The position numbers were made by a program, and so were the translations under genes. Positions 11,606-23,044 of a stretch of 64,000 nucleotides of DNA are shown here, in pieces (the stretch's first letter is position 1; the number at the start of each line of letters is the position of its first letter). The notes below the pieces were generated by a model. That model was not told the origin of the DNA and ran no database searches. It worked only from the letters and a program-made list of their open reading frames with translations. The stretch comes from Stenocarpella maydis (Eukaryota; Ascomycota; Sordariomycetes; Diaporthales; Diaporthaceae), in assembly GCA_002270565.1 (NCBI GenBank), contig NQMI01000012.1, forward strand, positions 201,921 through 265,920. The letters run 5' to 3'.

Positions 11606-14350
11606 ATGAAGGAGTTACTCGACTCGGACAGAGTCAACTATCTCATTTGGAGGTTCGTTTTCCTCCGCAACGCTCCACGCTCCACGCACCACGCAACAAG
11701 CACCAGTTCCACGCCTTTGCGCCGCCCACAGCCCAGCCAGGAAGCACAGCAGCCCTCACCACTCACTCACTCACTCACTCACTCACTCACTCACTCCAGC
11801 CCGCCCACCCCATCACCCACTAAAGTCATTCCTTCATTCAGCCTTCAGCCTCCAGCCAGTTCACCCACCCACTCACCTGCTCACAACTCACACCTCCTGC
11901 GTCATCACCTGCCAGCCCGTCCTGGAAGCCGCCTCCCTCGCTCACGATGTCCATGTCACCTCACGTCACCCCACTCACCTCACTTCTGCTTGGCCTGGCC
12001 TGGCCTGTCCTGTCCTGTCCTGTCTGCTAACAATGTTCGCTGCACCCGGCATACAGATACTTACTCGAAGGCAGTATGTGCACGTCTCTACTCCTCCTCT
12101 CCCCTCCCCTTCCCCCCACCCCGTGTGGCCCCGTCTCCCGTCCTCCGTGGCCAGCTAACCAGGGCGTCCGTGTGCCACTGCAGACTTCCGAGAGACCGCC
12201 GCCAAGTTCCAGAAGGAGTGGCGCGTTGAGGCCCCCCACAGGCACTTTGACTTCGCGTCTCATGTCAAGAACTATGCCCTCGTATCCGTCCTCAACAAGG
12301 GCCTGATCTACCACGGCCTCGAGCGTGACTACGCGCAACAACGTGTATGGAACCCCCAACTCGGCCCTGCTCCTGCTCCTGCTCCTGTTCCTGTTCCTGT
12401 TCCTGTTTCTGAAACACCCGTTGCGTCCCGTCTGCCCGCCCTCCGGGCCTGGTGCTGTGCCGCCGCTCACCATCAGCATCCGTCGCTGCTTCTGCGTCTG
12501 CTTCTGGCCGAGCCGCACTCCTGTGGCAGGCAGCACACTAACAAGTTTACGTGCAGGTACCAGCCGACGCTGCGGCAACGCCCGACAAACCCCAGTTTGG
12601 GATCTTCGGGCCCCTTGTGCCCCAGCACCCCATCAATTACGATGAGCTCGAGGACGAGATCGAGCCCCAGGAGCCCCGGCCGGCGTCTCACCCTCCCCCG
12701 GCCGTGGACGAGGCCGACAAATCATCACTGAAGCGGCAGGTCGACTCCCAGGGCCAGCTGGCAAATGGGAGTGCCGCAAAGCGACCGAGATTGGGCAATG
12801 CCAACGGCCTCGAAAATGGGGCGGATGCAGCCACAAGCCCCATGGAAATCGACCAGCACCAATCCGACAACCACGCTTATCCCTCCCCCCTGGAAGGCGA
12901 ACAGGCCCCGACCCCAGCTCCCCGAACAGAGGGCCCGGATCACGGTACGCAGACTGACAAGGTCGACGACCTTGAGGCAAAGACGGTTTACTTGCGTCTT
13001 GCCCACGATGATTCCTCCTCATTTGCAGCCACCCCGATCGCCGACGTGTCACATCCACGCGCTAACCAGAACCCAATTCTTCTGCATTGCGAGTGGAACC
13101 CCAAGGACCCATCCCGCCTGGCGGCTGCCGGGACTGACGCACTAGCCCGCGTTTGGACCGTTTCGCGTGCCACCGGTCCGGACCAGGTGGCTGCTGATCA
13201 CGTGGATCCCGACTGGCCCTCCATCAACCTCGTCACCGATGACTTCCCACCCCACTCCAAGGTCACCGTCATGGCCTGGGGGTCCGACGGCAAGGAGATC
13301 GCCGTCGCTACCGACGACGGCCAGAAGGCCCGCGTTGACCTCTGGAATCTTGACGGCAGACATGTGCACACGTATACCGGCCTCGAGGCGCCGATTGTAA
13401 AACTGCGATGCAATCCTGTCAACCGCAAGGTCCTGAGCATCTCACCCATATCGAATCCTTCGGGGGACCCGACAGGCTGGATGGTTACCGTCTTCCCGTC
13501 TCCAAAATCCAGCCCCGTCGAGTATGAGCACACCTTCCCCCCGGACCAGGACGTCGATGCTCAGCAGCCGGATGCCGTCTGGGTTGACGAGCATGAATTC
13601 CTACTGAGTGTTGGAAACAAGGTGATCAGCCTGCGATGTACAGACAATGAGATCATCCAGTCCAGGGAGCTCTCGACACGGACAGACGATCCTTTAACCC
13701 AGGTCCAGTACGACGGCACTGGAAACTTTGCTGCGGCGACGCTCAAGGGCGATATCGACGTAAGTTTGGAGCCTATTCCTCTGCTCCCTACCCCTCAGCA
13801 GTGTTGGTTACCTCGTGCTTACTCTGCCCAGATCTGGGACCCTACCAGCGCCCGCCGAACCATCCACGGCGCCCATGACGGCCAGATCACGTTTCTTCAG
13901 TGGCAACCAAACCAGGGCCGAGCACCCGACAGTGAGCTGTTGCTAGCGTCCGGGGGTGAAGATGGCACAATCGCCATCTGGGACGCCCGCTCGCCTGACA
14001 GCCGGCCCCGCCTTCAACGGACCATTGACGACAATCCTGTCGTTGGCTTGTCCTTTGCGCCAGACGGTGCATTCTTCGCCGGCGCCACAAGAGACCGGAT
14101 CCTGATATTTAAGGTCGGCGATTATGCCTTCCCCCGCGCGGCGTGGAAAAGAAGTCTGCCGCCTGGCGGGTTGAGCCCCAAGATAAATGGTATGAATGGT
14201 GAGCCGGAGACAGAGGACCAACACTGCTTGAGCTGGGACGCAAACGGCCAGAGACTCGCGTTTGGCGTAAATGGACTGGTATGTCTGCCTGTCACCCTCG
14301 GCTCGACTCTTGCTGACCTTTAGAAGCTCGCTGTGGTAAATTTCCGATGA
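11606..14350 (+). CDS. LisH-WD40 protein, TBL1/Sif2 homologue (Set3/HDAC-complex type)
   Basis: Six exons: 11606-11652, 12057-12073, 12184-12344, 12557-13759, 13832-14278, 14324-14350, giving 633 residues. The N-terminus is a LisH domain (SDRVNYLIWRYLLEG...FRETAAKFQKEW), assembled from three small exons including one of 17 nt. Residues about 85-210 are an acidic, Pro-rich linker; WD40 repeats follow to the end (CEWNPKDPSRLAAAGTDALA, LLASGGEDGTIAIWD). The last 27-nt exon (KLAVVNFR) completes the final blade; without it the frame would end in intron sequence. Yeast Sif2, S. pombe Hif2 and animal TBL1 bridge repressors to histone deacetylases of the Set3/SMRT type, so a nuclear corepressor role is inferred. 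Intron 1 (404 nt) carries an ACTC microsatellite, and the short 5' exons need transcript confirmation. Confidence 0.88.
11759..11796. repeat. (ACTC)n microsatellite in intron 1
   Basis: About nine tandem ACTC units lie inside the first intron of the LisH-WD40 gene. Shorter CACTCAC and CTGTC tracts occur elsewhere in the same intron (for example 12004-12023). Confidence 0.95.
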
Positions 14351-15844
14351 CAACACCCCAACCGATCAAGGACCATGTCACGGAACACATGAGGGGTCGC
14401 GGCCATCCTGATTCGCGTTACCCACAGCCAATAAAACCTTGTCCAGGCGCTGGACAGGGCCGAGCCGGTTGATCGAAGCGTTGCAATAAGAGCCGCCCCC
14501 CTCGCGGGCCCTGCCAAGCCGCGAGGCACAAGGAGGACCTCACAGCGGCCTCAGTGTTCCAGAGAAGGAGGCGATCTAGGTGTCATAGTAAGCATAGATC
14601 ATTCGATGCGTTGCGGCATGCATGTTATGGAAGTAAAATGGACCAAAACCGACATCATGGGCATGAGATCTGGGATACAAAGGGGAGGAAGAGTGATCTG
14701 TCAGTCGGGGTTGATTCACTGGGCATTGATACACGATATCACGCATTGATGAAGTGGGACCTGGTCCACCCGCTCAATTGTAGTTCTATATGGGTAATGG
14801 CGCTTGGAGGCGATGGATCAGCTTTGGCAACTGGCGTTGAGGAGTTAGCTTGTGGAGTGTCTCGAAACCGAGTACAAAAAGGCATCTGCGGGATGGCGGG
14901 GAGAAGAGGTCGGGACTCGTCAGGAAGGGATGGATACCACGTGGTTGGCTGGGTACATTCTGGAATCATACACCATATACAGAAATAAGAGTAGAATCAC
15001 TTCAGCAATCGAACTCTGAGTTACTCACTTAGCCATACGTCTTGGACGTCCTCGTCGTTGAATAGGTTCGAACACCCACACAACACCCACTCCCAGACCT
15101 CCACTCTCAAGCTCCAAGAGTGCCTGCCCACACTCATAACACTCACACGCCTATACCTACTATTAGTACGCTCACAACCTACACCCGATACCTACTCCCA
15201 TGAATTACTTTTGGATGGGTGGTAGGTAGGTGTGCAAATTAGGTTGGGTGATAGTCCTTGGTCCTCCTTTATGGCATGAATAATGTACCGGTTTAACCTC
15301 AATTTTCACGGGCACGACTAGCCGATCTCTAACACAAATGCCACCCTGTGCACAGCGGTCCTTACTGTTGGATGTCTCCCGAGGATCCCGTCTTTATTAC
15401 CTCTGGGATTAATGGAGCTTCCTCTGGGGTCATCTGATGTCACTCAACAGGCCCGAGGCCAGCTTACCATGCGAATGTCGCGGCGGCGGGCTTCGAGAGA
15501 TCTGAGTGATGCATGTCCACGCCTGAATACGGGCCTGCGAAAAGAAAATGGGGGTGTTTGGAGTTTCGAGGATACCAAAGGGTGGGGAGGGGACAAGAAT
15601 AGCCTAGATCATCGAGTTGTCCTTGAGATTCCGGAGCCAAGAGTATGAGACTTGATTATTTGCAAGTATATTATTATGACCACAGGAGTGGCTTTGCAAC
15701 AGGCACCTGATATATGGGTGGGTGGGAGCGTGTGCAACTACCTGTAGACACATCTAAATGTGTATATATGGGCTATGGGTTCCCGGGTCACGTCCTAGTC
15801 CCTAATGGCTGGTCAACCAATGCACGTAAACAATGATCCCCCAG
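14351..15844. other. Gene-free spacer
   Basis: Nothing supportable on either strand. Composition is more balanced than in the genes. CACTC/ACACCC-rich patches at 15070-15190 and a GGTAGGTAGG patch near 15222 are simple sequence. A GGTTCGAAC resembling a tRNA B box at about 15066 has no matching A box or cloverleaf. Confidence 0.45.
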
Positions 15845-16235
15845 GCCGTTGCGGCCCTTCCAGGGTCCTTCCCCATATAACACCAATATGCATGCGCTCA
15901 GAAGGCGAAGGAGACCGTGGTGGCGGTGGAGACGCCCTTGGACCGGGTGTGCGTGTCGAGGATCTCGGCGGGTATGATCCAGCTGAGCGGGCCGCACGTC
16001 GCAGAGAAGGAGATGTTGTACAGCCATGTCACCGCGATGAAGCCCCAGCCGGCCTCGCCGCCGGGGAAGAGGACTGGGCTGAGAGCGCCTACCCCTATAA
16101 GCTGCCGGGCTCGGGACGCTGAAGGTTCGGTAGCTGAGCCATCCGGCGATGGACGAGCCGATCCCCGGCACGAACTGCTGCAGAGCAGTAACCCGTCCTC
16201 TGATGCTGGGGAGCCATTCCGCCTTGGTAGACCAA
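15845..16235 (-). pseudogene. Relic of an MFS sugar transporter (internally deleted)
   Basis: On the minus strand two transporter-like segments sit side by side in different frames. First comes AEWLPSIRGRVTALQQFV followed by GIGSSIAGWLSY, which resembles the loop and helix after TM3 of sugar permeases (RGR...LQQ). Then comes GWGFIAVTWLYNISFSATC, followed by GPLSWIIPAEI and TRSKGVSTATTVSFAF, which matches the TM10/PESPR-type region of lactose or pentose permeases. The stretch that should separate them is missing, the frame shifts between them, and a stop follows SFAF at 15898. A 1-base shift also sits just before AEW. The adjacent GH51 gene points away from it; a former sugar-uptake partner is a guess. 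Confidence 0.7.
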
Positions 16236-16714
16236 CAGGTTTGGTGGGTGGTGATAATGGAGGCAGTCTCAGCCCAGCACCGGGGAGGCTCACCAACCTA
16301 CGAATGACGCCCTCACCGTGTGACCGGCTAACCCCTTCGCATGCAAAGAAGCGTCTATTTGGGGGCGCCATGTCCCCCTGTCTGGGAGCCGGCGCCGCGA
16401 TGTCACCTCCCGTAGCTGATGCGCACCAATCACCAGCGGCGTCGGCTAAGCGACCGAGACACGGCCGAGCTCGGGAGGAGATGACCGATGCAAGCATCGC
16501 ATATTCACTGGTGCTGCGCTTGTCGACAAGAGGGGAAAAGTTGTGACGGACGCCAATTCTCCAAACAAGTGTCGTCCTCCCCTCGTGGGTCCTGACATGT
16601 GGTGCGGATGGAATAAGAGATAGATAGCGAGTGCCCAGCAGCTAGGGAAATGCAAGAGGTTCCCTGGAACTCCCTCCTCTTGCAATAGTATCCTCAGAGC
16701 CAATTGCAGCAAAA
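16236..16714 (+). promoter_or_regulatory. Upstream region of the GH51 gene
   Basis: No gene recognised. The first part may hold further decayed transporter sequence: an open minus frame extends to 16497 without a recognisable motif. The last 150 bases precede the arabinofuranosidase ATG. Confidence 0.4.
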
Positions 16715-18452
16715 ATGACAACCTTCACCAAGGTTTCGGACAGCGAGAAGCCCCTCATCGAGGTGGACGCGGAGAAGAGGCTGTCCAAGATAGATCCTGC
16801 GACCTATGGCGGTTTCACCGAGTATGTGCATCGCCCATGCGATTGTCCTGTTGCTTTCCGGACAACTGCAGCGGGAAGAGGTCTCGAGCCTACACAGGCC
16901 GTGGCGTACAGCAGAGCTTCAACAATGCGATGTGGCTGACAAAACTCGATCCAGACACATGGGGCGCTGCATCTATGGAGGTACGAGCAATGCGTTGCCT
17001 CCCTCTTCCCCCGGAGAACCTACTCGGCCTTGTGCGTTGTATTTCAAGGCCGCAAGACAACTAATACAGGTTTTGACAGGAATCTACGACCCCGGCAACC
17101 CGCTGTCCGACGAGAAGGGCTTCAGGAAGGACGTCGTCGAGGCGCTGAAGGACCTCGACATCCCCGTGGTCCGCTACCCCGGCGGCAACTTCGTCGCGAC
17201 GTACCACTGGCTCGACGGCGTCGGGCCCAGGGAGAAGCGGCCCAAGAGGCCGGAGCTGGCATGGCTGGGGACGGAGCCCAACACGTTCGGCACGGACGAG
17301 TTCATGGAGTGGCTCGACGTGCTCAGCGAGAGCAAGGAGAAGCGCGTGGAGCCGTACATCTGCCTGAACATGGGCACGGGGACGCTGGACGAGGCCCTGG
17401 CGTGGGTGGAGTACTGCAACGGCACGCGGGACACGTACTACGCCAACCTGCGGCGGCAGAACGGGCACCCGGAGCCGTACAAGGTCAAGTACTGGGCGCT
17501 GGGCAACGAGGTCTGGGGGCCGTGGCAGGTGGAGCAGGCGACCAAGGAGGACTACGCCAGGAAGGCGTTCCAGTGGGCCAAGGCGCTGCGGCTGCTGGAC
17601 CCGAGCCTCTGCCTGATCCTGTGCGGCGAGACGGGCCACACGTCGTGGGACCACCACGTGCTCAAGGAGTGCGTGTCGGTGGTGGACATGCACTCGATCC
17701 ACATCTACACGGCGTCGGCCAAGCACCTGCACAACGTGACGGCGCCGCTGTCGGCGGAGCGGGCGATCCAGACGGCGGCGGCGCTCATCGACATGGCGCG
17801 CATCGAGAACAAGGTGGCGCCGAGCAAGCCGCCCGTCAAGATCTGTTTCGACGAGTGGAACGTGTGGGACCCGGAGCGGGCCCCCGGCGAGCAGGGGGCC
17901 GAGGAGCGGTACAACCTGTCAGACGCACTTGCAGTGGCCATCTGGCTCAATGTGTTCATCCGGCAGAGCAAGTACATCGGCATGGCCAACATCGCGCAGA
18001 CGGTCAACGTCATCTCGCCGCTCATGACGACCAAGGACGGCATCGTCAAGCAGACCACCTGGTGGCCGCTGCTGCTCTTCAGCCGGTACATGCGCGGGTG
18101 GACGGTGGCGGCGCACGTCCGGTGCGGGTCGTACACGGGCGAGACGACGCCGGCGTGGCTGCAGGGGGTGCTCGAGGACGGCGCGCCGTGGCTGGACGTC
18201 AGCGCCGTGGCCGATGACAAGGGCTACGTGAACGTGGTGGCGGTCAACATCCACGAGAAGCAGGACTTCGAGACGACGCTCAAGGGCGTCAACGGCAAGG
18301 TCGAGGTGCACTCGGTCAACGGGGCGGATCCCGGCGTGGTCAACATGGCGGGCAAGGAGAAGGTGGTGATCAAGCAGAGCGAGTGGGACGGCAAGGGAAG
18401 CTTCGTGTTCCCCAAGCACTCGATCACGCTGCTGCGGTGGAGGTCGGCATGA
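16715..18452 (+). CDS. Intracellular alpha-L-arabinofuranosidase, GH51
   Basis: Three exons, 16715-16821, 16955-16980 (26 nt) and 17080-18452, give 501 residues. The joins restore the family stretch GGFTEHMGRCIYGGIYDPGN. The GH51 acid/base is Glu188 in YWALGNEVWG and the nucleophile is Glu303 in CFDEWNVW; RYPGGNFVATYHW and MHSIHIYTAS are further GH51 signatures. It removes terminal alpha-L-arabinofuranosyl groups from arabinan- and arabinoxylan-derived oligosaccharides. No signal peptide is visible, and the length matches the cytosolic GH51 subfamily rather than the longer secreted one. Exon 3 has extreme GC at third positions, which creates long false open frames on the other frames. It lies next to an MFS transporter relic transcribed away from it. 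Confidence 0.95.
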
Positions 18453-19192
18453 ATAACTGATGTGTCATTTATGGGAGTTCTGGCGGCTCAGATAGACAGA
18501 CAATAGAGACTCGGCTGGGCACGGGTTGGTTGGGTGGTTGGTTGGGTGGTTGATAGAATCGAGTATCCCGGCCGTCTTGGCTGTGCAGCACAAAGACATT
18601 GTCCCAGTATCGATCGAGTCTTGGCACAAGTGTCGATGGAAGAGGCATGTTGGAGTCTGTATGCCCCCGACTATTAGCACAGGAAAGAAGGAAAGAAGGA
18701 AAGAAAGCGTGTTGAGGTGGAGGCATCCGTCGCTCTCTCTGTCGCCGTCGGCAGATATCCCAGATGACCCATGACCAACGAGCCCCATCTTGGTCGGGCG
18801 TAGGCTGCATCGGCTGCGTCTTGGTTTCTCGCCATGTCGCCGTTTTGACTGGTCCTCGTTCAGGCTTGCAGCAAGACGGCAGCATCCAGGACGGACAATA
18901 AGTGGCTGGTGGCGGGCAGAGACGAGCAGAGAAGGGCGAGTCGTGGCGTGGCACGGCAGCTGCAAGCCTGCGCAGCTAGACATCTGGGCCGGTCACTGCT
19001 GGGGGATTGTGTTTACAAGGCGGGCGTGTTAGTTGCCTCGTTCGGGTGGCGCTTGGTAGGCTACTGAGTGGTTGCAGCACCCTCATTTCTATAGCCGCAC
19101 TTTGTTCTCGCTCTCTCATCCTCACACCCGTGCAGCCACTCCTTACACCAGAGAGCACATCCAACACGCGCGCGCGAGAGAGAGAGGGTGCC
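18453..19192. other. Spacer with GGTTGGGTG and GAAAG repeats
   Basis: This is the 3' flank of the GH51 gene and the promoter of the next. GGTTGGGTG-type units repeat at about 18524-18552, and a GGAAAGAA run lies at 18680-18706. A GA/GC-rich leader precedes the ATG at 19193. No gene recognised. Confidence 0.45.
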
Positions 19193-20137
19193 ATGTCGTC
19201 CTCACAGAACCCCTTCTCGCACGCGCGCAATACCACCAACGCACACGGGCACTCATCCTCAGCATCGCCCCGCGGAGGGCCCTTCCGGGGCGGGGGCGGG
19301 CCCTGGGGCGGCGACTCCCCAGCCGACATGATGGACCAGCCCTTCACGGACGAGATGCGCGACCTGCAGGCCCGCGGCAAAGACCCCTACGCGGGCGACG
19401 CCTCCGACGGGAGTGACCTCAGCCCAGAGCGGCTGCCGGGAGGCGGCAGGATGCCGCCCCAGCATCATCACCATCACCGCCACCCCCACCACCACCATCA
19501 TTCTCACCACAGTCATCACCGCGCCGCTTCGTCGAGGTGGGTACACACACTCCCAGAAATGGAGGCGAGGCCAACATGAGCCCGTGGCGCGGGAAGCAGT
19601 TTTTGCTGACCGTGGACATCAAACAGGCAGCCCAGGGAGCCCTTCCCCAAGACGGAGAGGCGCGACTGGGCCGAGACGGTGCTCGACAACCCGGAGCTGC
19701 TGATGATGTACGCGCAGAGCAGCGGCGCCGTGAGTCCAGGCTCAATTCCCACCCTTCGCCCTCCATCCCACTCCCATGACGCATTTTCCTTCATCCACGC
19801 CATCCCTCCCACGGCCTGGCGCAGAGACGTGCCTGTCTGCCCACCACACAGAGAACATGCGCTAAAAGCCCTCCAACAGACCCTGCCCGCGACCCGGTTC
19901 AGGTTCAAGAAGATCATGTGTGGCCTCGATGACGAGGACGAGGAAGACGATGAAGACGACGAGCCCATCCCCGAGATCAGCGCGTTCAGGGCGAGCTTCC
20001 AGCAGCACAAGTACCACGGCCAGGGCCAGCAGTCCCTCCGCATGTCAGCCTCGCACCACCACCAGCAGCAGCAGCACCAGCAGCACCAGCAGCAGCGGGG
20101 CCGGGGTGATGGTGGCTCCAGGAGCGGGAGGCGGTAG
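19193..20137 (+). CDS. Conserved-looking protein of unknown function, His- and Gln-rich
   Basis: Three exons proposed: 19193-19536, 19627-19729, 19880-20137, giving 234 residues. The N-terminal half is Gly/Ser-rich with a dense His tract (about residues 85-112). The middle holds the only globular-looking part, RRDWAETVLDNPELLMMYAQ followed by a basic FRFKKIMCGLD. An acidic run (DDEDEEDDEDDE) and a Gln/His-rich tail follow. The second intron is the least certain: the acceptor ending at 19879 keeps the frame and removes low-complexity sequence, but other acceptors exist. I do not recognise the family and assign no role. The His and Gln runs are encoded by CAC/CAT and CAG repeats that are likely length-variable. 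Confidence 0.62.
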
Positions 20138-20668
20138 GGCTAGCTTATGCAGACAGTTGGGTATGATTTGCGCGGACTTATCTTGGAACGCTGTATAGTA
20201 GCCACGACTTACGACTTACGACCATATGTGAACTTCCTAATAGCGAGTTAGAACGTCATTATACTTCCGAGCCTATACCGCCACCTGTGTCCGTACAAGA
20301 CGTCCAAGCTGCTGTTGCGAGTATCAGTGGACATGTGACATTCTCATTACTCCGCGACCTCAAGTTTTCTACGACAAAGTCCGAGCCTGAATGAACAATA
20401 TAAATGCATTTGACTATAAGATAGCTGTAGGATATAATATACTGTCTCTCAAGGTGATCCTGAAGGGTCCTTGCCAGGTCCACGTCCCATGCCCACGAAT
20501 GCCCATTGAACGCCGGTCTCCATGCAAGAGAAATGTGTAGGTGCAAGCTTGCCCACTTTTTGTAATGCAGGGGGGGGGGAACCCTCCCGTAATCAATCGT
20601 AAATAAAGATGAACCTTCCCGCGAACGGTATCCCTGATCAACTAAATTTGGTAGGACGACATCCCTTC
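20138..20668. other. Convergent 3' spacer
   Basis: This is the common 3' region of two convergent genes, relatively AT-rich with a G run at 20571-20578. No gene recognised. Confidence 0.5.
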
Positions 20669-23044
20669 TTACGCATATCTCGCGTTCCGGTACGGTTGAT
20701 AGCCACCTCGATTATATGCCGGAGGTGGCGGGCCCATAAACTGGTTCGATCCGGGTCCCCTGCTCATAACAGGCGGCGGTGGAGGAATAGAGCCCCATCC
20801 CGCTGGAGGTTTCGGTGCCCGCGACGGCACCTTTCTCCTACCCCTGCTCCGGCGGCATCTGGAAAATATGCAGGTCACGATAGCCAGGAGTAGGAGACCG
20901 CCCACCACACACACGATGGGGTAGAATATTTGTGGGTTGTCGCGAATCCATGACAGGATCTCGTCGCCGGCGCTGGCGCCTCGGCACACCCCGTTCCTGC
21001 ACGTGCCGCCGCCGCCACACGTCGTGCCGTCCAGGAAGTTCTGGTACGTCTCAACGCACAATTCATTGCTCAGGCACTGGGCCTGGCAGCTCGAGGAGCC
21101 ACACGCCCGGCTGTTGCCCAGGAGCGATGAGCACTGCTGGTCTCGGGATGTACACTGCCCTGTGGCACACTGCAGGCCATTTCCGCAGTCGGTCCCGTCA
21201 GGGGCGTTCTGGTCAGTCGGACACGAAGACGAGTCGCCGGGGCACGTTTCTTGGGGGTCGCAGACGCCCGTGCTGGCGCGGCAGACAGTGCCGTTGCTGG
21301 CAAACTGGCACTGGTCGGTGCAGCACTCGTCGTTGGTCGGGTCGCAGACCGATCTCTCGGTGAACCTGCAGGTCGTCGGGTTGCAGCACGAGTTGTTGCC
21401 GCATGATGCTTCTCCACCGCAGTCACAGTCTTCTCCGGACTCGACGATACCGTTGCCGCACTGGCTCCCCGTGATTGTCGTGACATCCCTGTTGTTTGAC
21501 AGGCAGTTACTCTGCACGCTCTGGCGTCCCAGAGCCGAGCAGATGTTGCCAATGCTACATGCCGAGAACTGTGTGATGCCTGTCCCGGTAGAGGGGTTCA
21601 TGAGAAACCGGCCGTTCGCGTCACACGAGTTCGAGCTGAGCGGACAGCACTGCTGCTTCGTCGAGGTGCCGTCCGCACACGACGTGGAGGTGCAGTCGTG
21701 CACGGCGCCAAAGGTGTGCCCTGTCTCGTGGGCAAAGACCTGCCACTCGGTGGACCCGTCTGTCCGAACGACGACGTTGGCAGCTGCGACCGTCTGGTTG
21801 CGCCCCGGGGATGATGTAGAGCCTACCACACAGAGCTGTCCAAGCCAGGCCAGACCGACAGCTGAGTCGGTGCCGCAAGTGCTCATCAACGTCCAGTACG
21901 CGTTGCTGTCCTCATGCTGGCCGCGCCACTGGGAGAACTGGTTGAGGCGGTTGGTGATGGTGACAGAATCGGAACAGCCGATGTTCCATGGTGCGTCAGA
22001 GTTGGGCGTGGAGGGGCAAGCCTCGGGGCTGATGGTGAGGTTGCGAATCCCCAGGGTGATGTCAAAAGTGCTCTCGTACAGCTGGGACGCCGTGTTGACC
22101 AGACTGATGATGTTGGACCTGATGGCTGTCGCGTTGCCGTCGAATGCGGCGGAATAGGTGCAGTCGGTGGCGATGCCGATCAAGGCGACCTTCCTGGCAG
22201 ACGGACAACCCGCAGTCGAACCGATGGTTGAGACCAGGTTGACGCCCGCACCGTTGCCACCCGTCGTGCCGTCCATCTGCCGTCCGAAGAGCATGTTCGT
22301 GGCCATCGAAGACCACGATGATCTTGCCTCGAGGCCATCGAAACCGTCAAGGCCGCCGAGGCTCCGGTACAGGGGATGGTTCGCATCGGCATTGTAGTCG
22401 AGCTGGTCCGAGGTGCACGTCTCCTTCTGTGCCAGCGATCGCTTGAGCTCGTCGGGGCTGTGTGCGGACCAGTCGTCGGGCTTGAGATCCGAGTCCCTCC
22501 ACAGGACTAGGTACTCGTCGGCGGCCGGTTCGATGTCGGGGTCGTCCTCGAGGCGAGTCTTTTTGAAATTGGTGTTTGTCAGGATGTGGTGGTGGTCGCC
22601 GTAGACCTGGAATGCACCTTCGAATAGGGGCTCCGGCCCGTCCCTGTGGACGTGTATCCTTGCCCAACCAACGTTGACCCACTCGGTCTGTCCCGCATGC
22701 TGCACGAATGCGCTGCCCTTGTATACGCGGTGATCCAGGCGCTCTATAGGTTCTGTCCTCTGGATCTTGCCATCCGCGCCCAGGTAGGTGATTGTGGCAC
22801 CCTCGGCGACGACATCGTGGTTGGGCTCGAGCGACAGCCTCACCTTTTGTTCGGGGGAGCCGGCGAGGGAGAAGGTTGCCTGGAAGTGAGAGCGGGCATG
22901 GATGCGGTGCGAGGGTGCTATGATGGTAGGCGACTCTAGGCGGGTCACGGCCTGGAGCGGGTTCCGCTGTCTCGATTCGGCTATCGCAGATGGGATTATT
23001 AGGAGACTGGCGATCGCAAGTGCGAGCTTGCCAAAGGGCTTCAT
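20669..23044 (-). CDS. Membrane-anchored ADAM-family zinc metalloprotease with disintegrin-like domain
   Basis: One long exon of about 791 residues from the ATG at 23044; an in-frame upstream ATG at 23071 would add nine residues, but the 23044 start places the signal peptide directly at the N-terminus (hydrophobic KLALAIASLLIIPSAIA). Then comes a pro-region of about 250 residues and a reprolysin-type catalytic domain with the zinc motif HETGHTFGAVHDC (about residues 439-451) and a downstream FLMNPST Met-turn. A Cys-rich disintegrin-like region follows (CGNGIVESGEDCDCGGE onward, about 530-685), then one transmembrane helix (IFYPIVCVVGGLLLLAIVTC) and a Pro-rich cytosolic tail with PPPPP runs. 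Filamentous fungi carry such ADAM proteins (ADM-A/ADM-B in Aspergillus); substrates are largely unknown. A surface or secretory-pathway sheddase role is inferred. Confidence 0.93.
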   Translation of the reverse strand: MKPFGKLALAIASLLIIPSAIAESRQRNPLQAVTRLESPTIIAPSHRIHARSHFQATFSLAGSPEQKVRLSLEPNHDVVAEGATITYLGADGKIQRTEPIERLDHRVYKGSAFVQHAGQTEWVNVGWARIHVHRDGPEPLFEGAFQVYGDHHHILTNTNFKKTRLEDDPDIEPAADEYLVLWRDSDLKPDDWSAHSPDELKRSLAQKETCTSDQLDYNADANHPLYRSLGGLDGFDGLEARSSWSSMATNMLFGRQMDGTTGGNGAGVNLVSTIGSTAGCPSARKVALIGIATDCTYSAAFDGNATAIRSNIISLVNTASQLYESTFDITLGIRNLTISPEACPSTPNSDAPWNIGCSDSVTITNRLNQFSQWRGQHEDSNAYWTLMSTCGTDSAVGLAWLGQLCVVGSTSSPGRNQTVAAANVVVRTDGSTEWQVFAHETGHTFGAVHDCTSTSCADGTSTKQQCCPLSSNSCDANGRFLMNPSTGTGITQFSACSIGNICSALGRQSVQSNCLSNNRDVTTITGSQCGNGIVESGEDCDCGGEASCGNNSCCNPTTCRFTERSVCDPTNDECCTDQCQFASNGTVCRASTGVCDPQETCPGDSSSCPTDQNAPDGTDCGNGLQCATGQCTSRDQQCSSLLGNSRACGSSSCQAQCLSNELCVETYQNFLDGTTCGGGGTCRNGVCRGASAGDEILSWIRDNPQIFYPIVCVVGGLLLLAIVTCIFSRCRRSRGRRKVPSRAPKPPAGWGSIPPPPPVMSRGPGSNQFMGPPPPAYNRGGYQPYRNARYA

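Noticed and set aside
15060..15075. tRNA B-box-like GGTTCGAAC
   Set aside because: No A box at the right spacing and no cloverleaf.
17030..18217. A 395-codon open frame on the + strand overlapping the GH51 exon, plus long minus frames there
   Set aside because: Shadow of GC-rich third positions; composition is Arg/Gly/Ala-rich with no domain, while the GH51 frame has all catalytic motifs.
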